A stretch of 64,000 nucleotides of DNA from JAGWAJ01 sp026707615 (GTDB lineage Bacteria > Acidobacteriota > Vicinamibacteria > Vicinamibacterales > UBA8438), in the NCBI GenBank assembly GCA_965207595.1, contig CBDBMW010000012.1:1860001-1924000 (forward strand), in the 5' to 3' direction. The notes under the pieces are model-generated. The model made no database searches. It worked only from the letters and a program-made list of their open reading frames with translations, and was not told the DNA's origin. Positions 44,838 to 52,306 of this stretch are shown here, in pieces. Made by a program: the position numbers and the translations under genes. The number at the start of each line of letters is the position of its first letter. Position 1 is the first letter of the stretch.

Positions 44838-45510
44838 CGTCGCTCAGCTCGTCGATCGCACCGCCGGCCACCAGCCGACCCTTGTCCAGGATGCGGAACT
44901 CGCTGGCCACGCGCCGGGCGAACGGCAGCTTCTGCTCCACGAGCAGCACGGTGACGCCAGCCTCCCGGTTGAGCCTGAGGATGATATCGCCTATCTCGTG
45001 GACGATGTTCGGCTGGATCCCCTCCGTCGGCTCGTCGAGGATGAGCAGCCGCGGCTCGAGCACGAGGGCGCGACCGATGGCGAGCTGCTGCTGCTGGCCC
45101 CCGGACAGGTCGCCGCCGCGGCGCTGGAGCATCTTCCGGAGCACCGGGAAGATCTCGAACACGCGGGGCGGTATGGTCCGCCCGCCGTCGCGCCGCGCCC
45201 CCATGCCGATCGCGAGGTTCTCCTCCACCGTGAGCTGCGGGAAGATCTCGCGCCCCTGCGGCACGTAGCCGATGCCGAGCCGCGCCCGGGCCTCGGGCGG
45301 GCGCGCCAGCAGGTCGACGCCGTCGAACGACATCGCGCCCGACGCCGCCGGGATGAGCCCCATCAGGCACTTGAGCAGGGTGGTCTTGCCCATGCCGTTG
45401 CGGCCCATCAGGCACAGGCGCGTCCCGGCCGCGACGTCGAGGTCGATGCCCCACAGCGTGCGGCTGCCGCCGTACGACTGGTTCAGGCCCCGGATGCTCA
45501 GGAGGCTCAT
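44809..45510 (-). CDS. urtE: Urea ABC transporter ATP-binding protein UrtE
   Basis: A 233-residue LivF-like ATPase. Walker A is GRNGMGKT (36-43), the signature LSGGQ (135-139), and Walker B LLILDEP (D159, E160). EGIQPNIVHEIG is the UrtE-type sequence after Walker B. With UrtD it drives urea uptake through UrtBC. ATG 45508-45510 overlaps the stop of urtD by 4 nt. The position directly before the urease genes supports urea rather than branched amino acids as substrate. Confidence 0.95.
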   Translation of the reverse strand: MSLLSIRGLNQSYGGSRTLWGIDLDVAAGTRLCLMGRNGMGKTTLLKCLMGLIPAASGAMSFDGVDLLARPPEARARLGIGYVPQGREIFPQLTVEENLAIGMGARRDGGRTIPPRVFEIFPVLRKMLQRRGGDLSGGQQQQLAIGRALVLEPRLLILDEPTEGIQPNIVHEIGDIILRLNREAGVTVLLVEQKLPFARRVASEFRILDKGRLVAGGAIDELSDDDIRQYLTV

Positions 45511-46415
45511 GCGCCCAGGTACACCTCGACGACGCGGGGGTCGGCCTGCACGTCGTCCATGCTCCCTTCCGCCAGCACGCGCCCTTCGTGGAGGACCGCC
45601 ACGCGGTTCGCTATCGACCGGACGAACTCCATGTCGTGCTCCACGACGACCACCGAGTGGCGGCCGGCCAGCGACAGCAGCAGCTCGCCCGTGCGCTCGG
45701 TCTCCTGCGGCGTCATGCCCGCGACCGGCTCGTCCACCAGCAGCAGCTTCGGCTCCTGCATCAGCAGCATGCCTATCTCGAGCCACTGCTTCTGCCCGTG
45801 CGCCAGGGTGCCCGCGCGCGCGCCGCGCTTCGCCTCCAGCCCGGTGGTCTCGAGCACATGGTCGATGCGCGCCCGGTCCCGGCCCGACAGGCGCGCGAAG
45901 ACGGTGGGCCAGAACGACTTGTCGCCGGCGAGGGCGAGCTCCAGGTTCTCGTGGACGGTGAGGAAGTCGAACACGGTCGGCTTCTGGAACTTGCGGCAGA
46001 TGCCGAACTGCGCGATCTCCGGCTCGCTCAGCGTGAGCAGGTTGGTCTCGGTCCCGTACCACACCGAGCCGGCCTCGGGGCGCGTCTTGCCGGTCACGAC
46101 GTCCATCATCGTCGTCTTGCCGGCCCCGTTGGGACCGATGACGCACAGCAGCTCGCCGGGGTCGACGTGCAGCGTGAGGTCGTCGAGGGCCTTGAAGCCA
46201 TCGAAGCTCACCGTGACGTTGCGCAGGTAGAGCACGTTGCCGCTCAGCACGGACGGCTTGCGCCGCAGCGCCGCCTCGCGCTTCTCCCGCCAGGCGTCCC
46301 GCCGGCTCGCGGCCTCCCCCGCGCGGACGCCTTCCGTCGCGGACCCGTCCGCCCCCGGCGGGTCGCCCCCGGTTTCCGCGGCGTCGGTCGGGCGCACGGC
46401 TTGCGGCTCGGTCAC
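45507..46415 (-). CDS. urtD: Urea ABC transporter ATP-binding protein UrtD
   Basis: A 302-residue LivG-like ATPase with a charged N-terminal extension of about 50 residues before the ABC core. Walker A is GPNGAGKT (94-101). The signature is LAHGQKQWLEIGMLL, in which LSGGQ is replaced, as usual in UrtD. Walker B is LLLVDEP, followed by VAGMTPQETERT. The GTG at 46413-46415 overlaps the urtC stop (GTGA). The extension could be shortened if an internal start is used, but the overlap supports the GTG. Confidence 0.94.
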   Translation of the reverse strand: MTEPQAVRPTDAAETGGDPPGADGSATEGVRAGEAASRRDAWREKREAALRRKPSVLSGNVLYLRNVTVSFDGFKALDDLTLHVDPGELLCVIGPNGAGKTTMMDVVTGKTRPEAGSVWYGTETNLLTLSEPEIAQFGICRKFQKPTVFDFLTVHENLELALAGDKSFWPTVFARLSGRDRARIDHVLETTGLEAKRGARAGTLAHGQKQWLEIGMLLMQEPKLLLVDEPVAGMTPQETERTGELLLSLAGRHSVVVVEHDMEFVRSIANRVAVLHEGRVLAEGSMDDVQADPRVVEVYLGA

Positions 46416-47509
46416 TGGCGGCGGTCCCCGGCGGGCAGCAGTCCCGCCAGCCCGCGGGGAAGGAAGAGCGTGGATCCGATGAACACCGCGCCGAGCGCGT
46501 AGAGCCAGAGCTCCGGCAGGGCGCTGGTGAAGTAGGTCTTGGCGTAGTTGACGAGCACCGCCCCGCCGGCGGCGCCGTACAGCGTGCCGCGGCCGCCGAC
46601 GGCCACCCAGATCACCACCTCGATGGAGTTGATGGGCTCGAACTCGCCGGGGTTGATGATGCCCACCTGCGGCACGTAGAGCGCCCCCGCCACCCCCGCG
46701 AGGACCGCCGAGAGGACGAACACCCACAGCTTGTAGGCATCCACCCGGTAGCCGAGGAAGCGGGTGCGGCTCTCGGCGTCGCGGATGGCCCGCAGGACGC
46801 GGCCGGCGCGCGACGCGAGCACGGCCCGGCAGATCCAGTAGCCTGCGCCGAGGGCCACCGCGGTCGCCGCCAGCAGCCCGGAGCGGGTGGCGTCGCTCTG
46901 CAGGTCGAATCCGAGCAGGTCCTTGAAGTCGGTGAAACCGTTGTTGCCCCCGAAGCCCATGTCGTTGCGGAAGAAGGCGAGCATGAGCGCATAGGTGAGC
47001 GCCTGCGTCATGATCGAGAGATACACGCCCGTGACGCGCGAGCGGAACGCCAGCCAGCCGAACACGAAGGCGAGGGCGCCGGGGGCCAGCGCCACCAGCA
47101 CCATGGCGAACCAGAACTGGTCGAAGCCGTACCAGAACCACGGCAGCTCTTCCCAGTTCAGGAACACCATGAAGTCGGGCAGGACGGGGTGCCCGTAGAC
47201 GCCCCGCGTTCCTATCTGGCGCATGAGGTACATCCCCATGGCGTAGCCCCCGAGCGCGAAGAAGGCGGCGTGGCCGAGGCTGAGGATGCCGGCGAAGCCC
47301 CAGATGAAGTCGACCGCGAGGGCCAGCATCGCGTAGCAGAGGTACTTGCCGATGAGGCCCACGGCGTAGCTCGAAAGATGCAGCGGCGACGACTCCGGCA
47401 CCGCCAGGTTGAGAAGCGGCGCCACCACCGCCACCAGCGCGAGGGTGCCGAGGAACGCCACGCTGCTCCGGTCCGCGATCGGCGCCGTGAAGCGCGGTGC
47501 GCGCATCAT
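46412..47509 (-). CDS. urtC: Urea ABC transporter permease UrtC
   Basis: A 365-residue LivM-like permease with about nine or ten transmembrane helices. Marks are FIWGFAGILSLGHAAFFALG (the LivHM-type start), GVYLSIMTQALTYALMLAFF, GNNGFTDFKDLLGFDL and RAIRDAESRTRFLGYRVDAY. LPEFMVFL-like and ELPWFW segments after helix 3 are as in other UrtC proteins. Its ATG at 47507-47509 overlaps the urtB stop by 4 nt (ATGA). It forms the urea channel with UrtB. Confidence 0.95.
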   Translation of the reverse strand: MMRAPRFTAPIADRSSVAFLGTLALVAVVAPLLNLAVPESSPLHLSSYAVGLIGKYLCYAMLALAVDFIWGFAGILSLGHAAFFALGGYAMGMYLMRQIGTRGVYGHPVLPDFMVFLNWEELPWFWYGFDQFWFAMVLVALAPGALAFVFGWLAFRSRVTGVYLSIMTQALTYALMLAFFRNDMGFGGNNGFTDFKDLLGFDLQSDATRSGLLAATAVALGAGYWICRAVLASRAGRVLRAIRDAESRTRFLGYRVDAYKLWVFVLSAVLAGVAGALYVPQVGIINPGEFEPINSIEVVIWVAVGGRGTLYGAAGGAVLVNYAKTYFTSALPELWLYALGAVFIGSTLFLPRGLAGLLPAGDRRQ

Positions 47510-49158
47510 CCGCCCTCCGCGGCGCGCCCCGTCTGCGGGAACAGGCCGCGCGGCCTCCGCTGGATGAAGAGGATGAGGAAGATCAGGACGAGGATCTTGC
47601 CGAGCACCGCGCCGGCGAACGGCTCGAGCAGCTTGTTGACGATGCCGAGCGACATTCCGCCGATGAGCGTGCCCCAGAGGTTGCCGACCCCGCCGAAGAC
47701 CACGACCATGAACGAGTCGACGATGTAGCTCTGGCCCAGGTTGGGGCCGACGTTCGTCAACTGCGTCAGCGCCACGCCGGCCACGCCGGCGATCCCCGCC
47801 CCGAGTCCGAACGTCATCGCGTCGACCCACTCGGTGCGGACGCCCATGGCGCGGGCCATCGTGCGGTTCTGCGATACCGCGCGGATGTCGAGCCCCAGGC
47901 GCGTGTAGCGCAGGACGGCGAGCACCAGGGCGAAGACCACGACCGCGAACAGAAAGGTGTAGAGCCGGTTGTAGGTGAGCGAGAACGCCTCGTTGAACTG
48001 CAGGGTGCCGCTCATCCACGCCGGCGTCACCACGGCGCGGTTGTTGGCGGAGAAGACGGAGCGCACGAGCTGCTGCAGCACGAGGCTGACGCCGAACGTG
48101 GCGAGCAGCGTCTCCAGCGGGCGCCCGTAGAGGAAGCGGATGACCGTGCGCTCGATGAGCACCCCCGCCGTGCCCGACACGACGAAGGCGGCCGGCACCG
48201 CTACCAGGAGGGAGATGCCGATGAGGTCGGGCATCCAGAGCTGCACGACGTAGGTCGTGTAGGCCCCGAGCATCATCAGCTCGCCGTGGGCCATGTTGAT
48301 GACGCCCATCACGCCGAAGGTGATGGCGAGGCCGATGGCGACCAGCACCAGCACCGACCCCAGGCTGAGACCGAAGGCGACCGTCTCGAGCACGGAGTAG
48401 GCATTGCGCGTCGAGTCGATCTGCCAGAGCGCATCGACGGCCGCGTCGCGGACGTCGTCGTCGGCCTCCACGAAGCCGCCGTCGTCCGTCGTCTCGACCA
48501 GCGCCGCGAGCCGGTTGCGGACGACGGGGTTCAGGCGCCCGGAGAGGCGCTCCACGGCGGCCAGCCGCACCTGCGGGTCGCCGTCGCCGAGCGCCTCGAT
48601 CGATAGCGCGGTCTCGATCTCGTACGCCACGTCGCCGTCGGTCTCCACCGCCGCGCGGCGGCGCAGGAGGTCCAGCGTGGGCTCGTCGAGGTCGCGCAGC
48701 AGCTCCCGCGCCGCCTCCAGGCGCGCGTCCGCGTCGGGGCTGGAGAGGTCGAACCTCGCGATCGCGGTACGCAGGAAGCGGCGCAGCCGGTTGTTGGTGA
48801 TGATGCGGTCGAGCTGCTCCGGATCGACCGCATCGACGTCGGCGAGCGAGGCGGGGTCGATCAACTGGAACGCCGCCAGGCGCTCGTCGTTCGATTCGAC
48901 GATGAAGACGCCGCCGTCGCTCCCGCGCTGGAACAGGCGGTCCTCGAGCAGCGCGGTGATCACGTCCCGCGAACCCCGGTGGCCGCTCGCGATCATCCGC
49001 TCGGCGATCGCCTCCTTCTCGCGGAAGTTGGCGTCGGCGAGCTCGGCCACCAGCGACCGGAACGACTCGTCGCCGGTCTGCGCCACGGTCGGTGACGGGC
49101 AGGCGAGAAGGAACCAGGCGAGCAGCAGCCCTCCGAGCCGCCGCCCGCCCGGCACCAC
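47506..49158 (-). CDS. urtB: Urea ABC transporter permease UrtB
   Basis: A 550-residue protein. A signal peptide (residues 5-25) is followed by a periplasmic helical domain of about 230 residues (FRSLVAELADANFREKEAIA, DGDPQVRLAAVERLSG), typical of UrtB but not of LivH. The LivH-like permease part comes next (GLAITFGVMGVINMAHGELM, GRPLETLLATFGVSLVLQQL, NRTMARAMGV). The start is one of two adjacent GTG codons (49156-49158 or 49153-49155). It lies 5 nt after urtA. Confidence 0.94.
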   Translation of the reverse strand: MVPGGRRLGGLLLAWFLLACPSPTVAQTGDESFRSLVAELADANFREKEAIAERMIASGHRGSRDVITALLEDRLFQRGSDGGVFIVESNDERLAAFQLIDPASLADVDAVDPEQLDRIITNNRLRRFLRTAIARFDLSSPDADARLEAARELLRDLDEPTLDLLRRRAAVETDGDVAYEIETALSIEALGDGDPQVRLAAVERLSGRLNPVVRNRLAALVETTDDGGFVEADDDVRDAAVDALWQIDSTRNAYSVLETVAFGLSLGSVLVLVAIGLAITFGVMGVINMAHGELMMLGAYTTYVVQLWMPDLIGISLLVAVPAAFVVSGTAGVLIERTVIRFLYGRPLETLLATFGVSLVLQQLVRSVFSANNRAVVTPAWMSGTLQFNEAFSLTYNRLYTFLFAVVVFALVLAVLRYTRLGLDIRAVSQNRTMARAMGVRTEWVDAMTFGLGAGIAGVAGVALTQLTNVGPNLGQSYIVDSFMVVVFGGVGNLWGTLIGGMSLGIVNKLLEPFAGAVLGKILVLIFLILFIQRRPRGLFPQTGRAAEGG

Positions 49159-49163
49159 CCTGC

Positions 49164-50474
49164 CTACTCGTAGTTCTGCCCGGAGCACACCTGCGTCTCC
49201 GTGTTGTAGTTGCCGCAATTCAGCGTCACCCAGTCCGCCTCGGTGTCCTCGCTGCCCGGGAGGTAATCCGACCAGGCGTCTCCGGGAACGGTGCCGTCCG
49301 TCTGCCATACGACGTCGAACTGCCCGTTGGCCTGCACCTCGCCGATGTAGACCGGCTTGGTGATGTGGTGATTCGGCAGCACCTGCGCGACGCCTCCGGT
49401 GAGGTTGGGGGTCTCCGTGCCGGGCAGGGCCTCGATCACGGCATCGACGTCCGTCGTGCCGGCCTTCTCCACCGCCTGCGCCCAGAGGTTGAAGCCGATG
49501 TAGTGCGCCTCCATGGGGTCGTTCGTGGTGCGGTCGGGATCGCCCACGAAGGCCTTCCACTCGTCGATGAACTCGGTGTTCACCGGGGAATCGACGCTCT
49601 GGAAGTAGTTCCAGGCCGCGAGGTGCCCGACGAGCGGTGCCGTGTCGAGGCCCGAGAGCTCCTCTTCCCCAACCGAGAAGGCGACGACGGGGATGTCGTC
49701 CGCGGAGACCTCCTGGTTGGCCAGCTCGAGGTAGAACGGCACGTTGGCGTCCCCGTTTATCGTCGACACTACCGCGGTCGGCTTGCCGGCGGAGCCGAAG
49801 CGCCGGATGGCCGCCACGCGCGTCTGCCAGTCGGAGTGCCCGAAGGGAGTGTAGTTGATGGAGATGTCCGCCTCCGCCACGCCCTTCTGCCGGAGGTACG
49901 CCTCGAGGATGCGGTTGGTCGTGCGCGGATAGACGTAGTCCGTGCCCTCGAGCACCCAGCGCTCGATGCCCACCTCGTTCATCAGGTAGTCGATGGCCGG
50001 AATCGCCTGCTGGTTGGGGGCGGCGCCGGTGTAGATGACGTTGCGCGACGATTCCTCGCCCTCGTACTGCACCGGGTAGAAGAGGAGGCCATTGTTCTCC
50101 TCGAACACCGGAAGCACGGACTTGCGCGACACCGACGTCCAGCAGCCGAACACCACGTCGACCTGCTCGGACTCGAGCAGCTCGCGAGCGCGCTCCGCGA
50201 AGAGCGGCCAGTCGGAGGCGGGATCGACGACGACCGCCTCGAGGGGCCGGCCGAGGAGGCCGCCCTTCGCGTTCTGCTCCTCGACCATCATCAGGACGGT
50301 GTCCTTCAGGGTCGTCTCGCTGATGGCCATCGTCCCCGACAGCGAGTGAAGGACGCCGACCTTGATGGGATCGCCCTCCGGGCCCGGGTCGGCGGCCGCG
50401 GCGTCGCCGCCCGAGCCTCCGCACCCGGCGAGGGCGGCGATGCCGATGACGAGAGCTGCGTATCTCAGTTTCAT
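49164..50474 (-). CDS. urtA: Urea-binding lipoprotein UrtA
   Basis: A 436-residue solute-binding protein. The lipobox LAGC puts the lipidated Cys at residue 18. Marks are IKVGVLHSLSGTMAISETTL, LLESEQVDVVFGCWTSVSRK, LFYPVQYEGEESS and YFQSVDSPVNTEF, which separate UrtA from LivJ. ATG 50472-50474 follows AGGAGTCAGGTGCA. It binds urea in the periplasm and hands it to UrtBC. The upstream porin gene ends 32 nt away, so both are probably on one mRNA. Confidence 0.96.
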   Translation of the reverse strand: MKLRYAALVIGIAALAGCGGSGGDAAAADPGPEGDPIKVGVLHSLSGTMAISETTLKDTVLMMVEEQNAKGGLLGRPLEAVVVDPASDWPLFAERARELLESEQVDVVFGCWTSVSRKSVLPVFEENNGLLFYPVQYEGEESSRNVIYTGAAPNQQAIPAIDYLMNEVGIERWVLEGTDYVYPRTTNRILEAYLRQKGVAEADISINYTPFGHSDWQTRVAAIRRFGSAGKPTAVVSTINGDANVPFYLELANQEVSADDIPVVAFSVGEEELSGLDTAPLVGHLAAWNYFQSVDSPVNTEFIDEWKAFVGDPDRTTNDPMEAHYIGFNLWAQAVEKAGTTDVDAVIEALPGTETPNLTGGVAQVLPNHHITKPVYIGEVQANGQFDVVWQTDGTVPGDAWSDYLPGSEDTEADWVTLNCGNYNTETQVCSGQNYE

Positions 50475-50506
50475 TGCACCTGACTCCTGCTTTTGTAAAG
50501 GGGAAG

Positions 50507-51625
50507 CTACATCTGGACCTGCAAGGCCACTCCGATCTGGAAGTCGTCCGTCTGGACCGCGGTGTAGGCGGTGTCCTTGACGAAGATCATCACGCGCGCG
50601 TCGAACTGCCGGATGAGGTAGTTGAGGTTGAACTCCGTCGTCCGCTGGTCGTAGTCCGGCGTCGCGCCCTTGCGGAAGTGGGCGCGGGCGTACTTGCCGA
50701 GCACCTCGAACCGGCCGGGGCCGACCGAGTTGGGGAAGAGGTAGGCGGCCAGGAAGTAGCCGCCGTCGCTCGTCAGATAGCGCGGGTCGTAGCCGCCGAG
50801 GCGGTCGTAGCGCGCCCACTCCGCCTCGACCGACACCGCCCCGCCGTCGCCGACCTTGCGCTCCATGAGGAAGTCGGCCGAGTAGGCGGACCCGTTGTCG
50901 GCCTGCGACTGCCCGGCGACGCCGACCGCGAGAATGTTGCGCTCGCCGTAGAAGGTGCCGTTCAGGTAGTAGCCCGGCTCGGGGTCCCAGAAGTCCACCT
51001 GCACGCGGCCGGCCCCGAGCAGGGAGGGGGCGCCGGTGAGGGACATGCCGTCGAAGGCGCCCACCGATACCTTCACCTTGTCGAACTGGCCCCAGTAGGC
51101 GGCGCCGTTCGCGCGCCCCTGGAAGATGAACGGGTAGCCGTCCTGGATGCCGTCGGAGTAGACCGCCCAGTGGTGCGAGTAGAACGGTCCGTACAGGTTG
51201 GCGCGGTCGCTCGGAGGCAGGAAACGCCCCACCCAGACGTTGAACTGGTCCGACATCTCGAACTGCGCGACGGCGTCGAGGATCTGGAAGTCGGTCCTCT
51301 GCCCGTCGCTCGGGGCGCCCAGCGAGCCCCCGTAGTCGATGTCGGTGTTCACCATGAACTTGATGTTGCTGGTGGCCGCCCCGTTCACGTACAGGCGCAG
51401 GCTGTTGACCCGGAAATGGTCCGTCGCGTCCGCGTCGTCCGTCTCGCGGTGCAGGAAGCTGGTCTGCAGGCCGGCGCCGAACGACACCGGCGGCGGGTCG
51501 GATTCCTCCTCGTCCTGGGCGAACGTCGTTCCGGCGAGGCCTGCCCAGACCGCAAGGGCCGCCAGCAACGCAACACGGCTCGTGCGCCCGGTCGCGTGGT
51601 GATTCCGTCGTCTGTAACTGAGCAC
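50507..51625 (-). CDS. Outer membrane porin of the urea uptake operon
   Basis: A 372-residue beta-barrel protein of the OprO/OprP-like (porin O/P) type. A signal peptide ends near TTFA-QD (about residue 36). Strands alternate (DHFRVNSLRLYVNG, SNIKFMVNTDIDYGG, DQFNVWVGRFLPPSDRANL, RRFEVLGKYARAHF-like) and the last residues IGVALQVQM form the closing strand. It is the first gene of the urt-ure unit, so it may let urea or short amides through the outer membrane; that is inferred from position. GTG 51623-51625 has GGAGGAG about 10 nt upstream. A sigma-54 promoter lies 90 nt upstream. Confidence 0.82.
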   Translation of the reverse strand: MLSYRRRNHHATGRTSRVALLAALAVWAGLAGTTFAQDEEESDPPPVSFGAGLQTSFLHRETDDADATDHFRVNSLRLYVNGAATSNIKFMVNTDIDYGGSLGAPSDGQRTDFQILDAVAQFEMSDQFNVWVGRFLPPSDRANLYGPFYSHHWAVYSDGIQDGYPFIFQGRANGAAYWGQFDKVKVSVGAFDGMSLTGAPSLLGAGRVQVDFWDPEPGYYLNGTFYGERNILAVGVAGQSQADNGSAYSADFLMERKVGDGGAVSVEAEWARYDRLGGYDPRYLTSDGGYFLAAYLFPNSVGPGRFEVLGKYARAHFRKGATPDYDQRTTEFNLNYLIRQFDARVMIFVKDTAYTAVQTDDFQIGVALQVQM

Positions 51626-51716
51626 CTGACCGATCTCCTCCCTCGCCAGCGAGTTGTGCGGTGACGATTCGCGCCGAGTCGTGAACGCGCCCGGTCGCGC
51701 AAAGCCGCATTACACA

Positions 51717-51732
51717 AGCAAGGGTCGTGCCA
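51717..51732 (-). promoter_or_regulatory. Sigma-54 (RpoN) promoter of the porin-urt-ure unit
   Basis: On the minus strand TGGCAC (51732-51727), a 5-nt spacer GACCC, then TTGCT (51721-51717) match the -24/-12 consensus TGGCACGNNNNTTGCW at every fixed position, including the G after TGGCAC. Transcription would start near 51706, giving a leader of about 80 nt before the porin GTG. Sigma-54 promoters with NtrC-type activators commonly control urea uptake under nitrogen limitation. Confidence 0.8.
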
Positions 51733-51857
51733 AGGCTCGTCACGGGGCAGCGCGGTGTGCGGGCTTCGCCGCCAAACCCCGCGGCCTGGCGACATTCTTG
51801 GCGACGGGGGCATCCCTCCGGCCGGCCTTCACGCGGTCCGCGCGGCCGGATTGGGGT

Positions 51858-51871
51858 CGACAATAGTGTCG
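51858..51871. promoter_or_regulatory. CGACA-N4-TGTCG dyad upstream of the sigma-54 promoter
   Basis: CGACAATAGTGTCG is an inverted repeat with perfect 5-bp arms, about 155 bp upstream of the expected sigma-54 start. The distance suits an enhancer site for an activator, though the sequence differs from the classical NtrC site. A TACAAT hexamer on the plus strand follows at 51889. Between 51626 and 52112 I see no gene, only these sites. Confidence 0.35.
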
Positions 51872-52112
51872 TATTCCTGTGTGACGGCTACAATCCCGTG
51901 CGCCTCAGCACGCCCGCCGACCGCGAAACACGCCCCCAACCGCGAAACCCTGGAGCGTGCGGGCGGGCCGGAAGGGAAGAACGGCGACCGGAACGCGGGG
52001 ATCGACAATGTTGCGGGCGATGAGCTGCAACAGATTTGTTGTCGCGGGTCCTTATCGAGACGTTTCTGTGGAAACCGCGGCGCCACGCCCGCCAGGCAAA
52101 GGAACGCCGGCG

Positions 52113-52274
52113 TACACCGTGGACGACCCGACCATCTTCACGCGGCCGTTCACCGTGGCGGTGCCGATGCGCCGCAACGACGAGCCGATGTTCGAGTACG
52201 CCTGCCACGAGGGGAACTACGGCCTGTTGAACATCCTGCGCGGGGCGCGGGCGCAGGAGGCCCAGGAGCAGTAA
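52113..52274 (+). pseudogene. C-terminal remnant of a PDLQGIW-family gene
   Basis: The last 53 codons before TAA 52274 read YTVDDPTIFTRPFTVAVPM, FEYACHEGNYGLLNILRGAR and a Glu-rich end. This is the C-terminal block of subfamily A (compare WTVRFPL and FACHEGNYAIVNVLRGARVE at the end of 12013-13026). Nothing upstream resembles the PDLQGIW start or a signal peptide. The 5' part has been lost. A longer open frame from 51957 would not restore the family. Confidence 0.75.
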
Positions 52275-52306
52275 GGTCCGCTCGGTGACACGTCCCCGTG
52301 GCGGCG

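Noticed and set aside
51957..52274. A complete 105-codon gene upstream of the second PQQ dehydrogenase
   Set aside because: Only the last 53 codons resemble a family, and they match the end of a protein of about 340 residues; it is better called a remnant.
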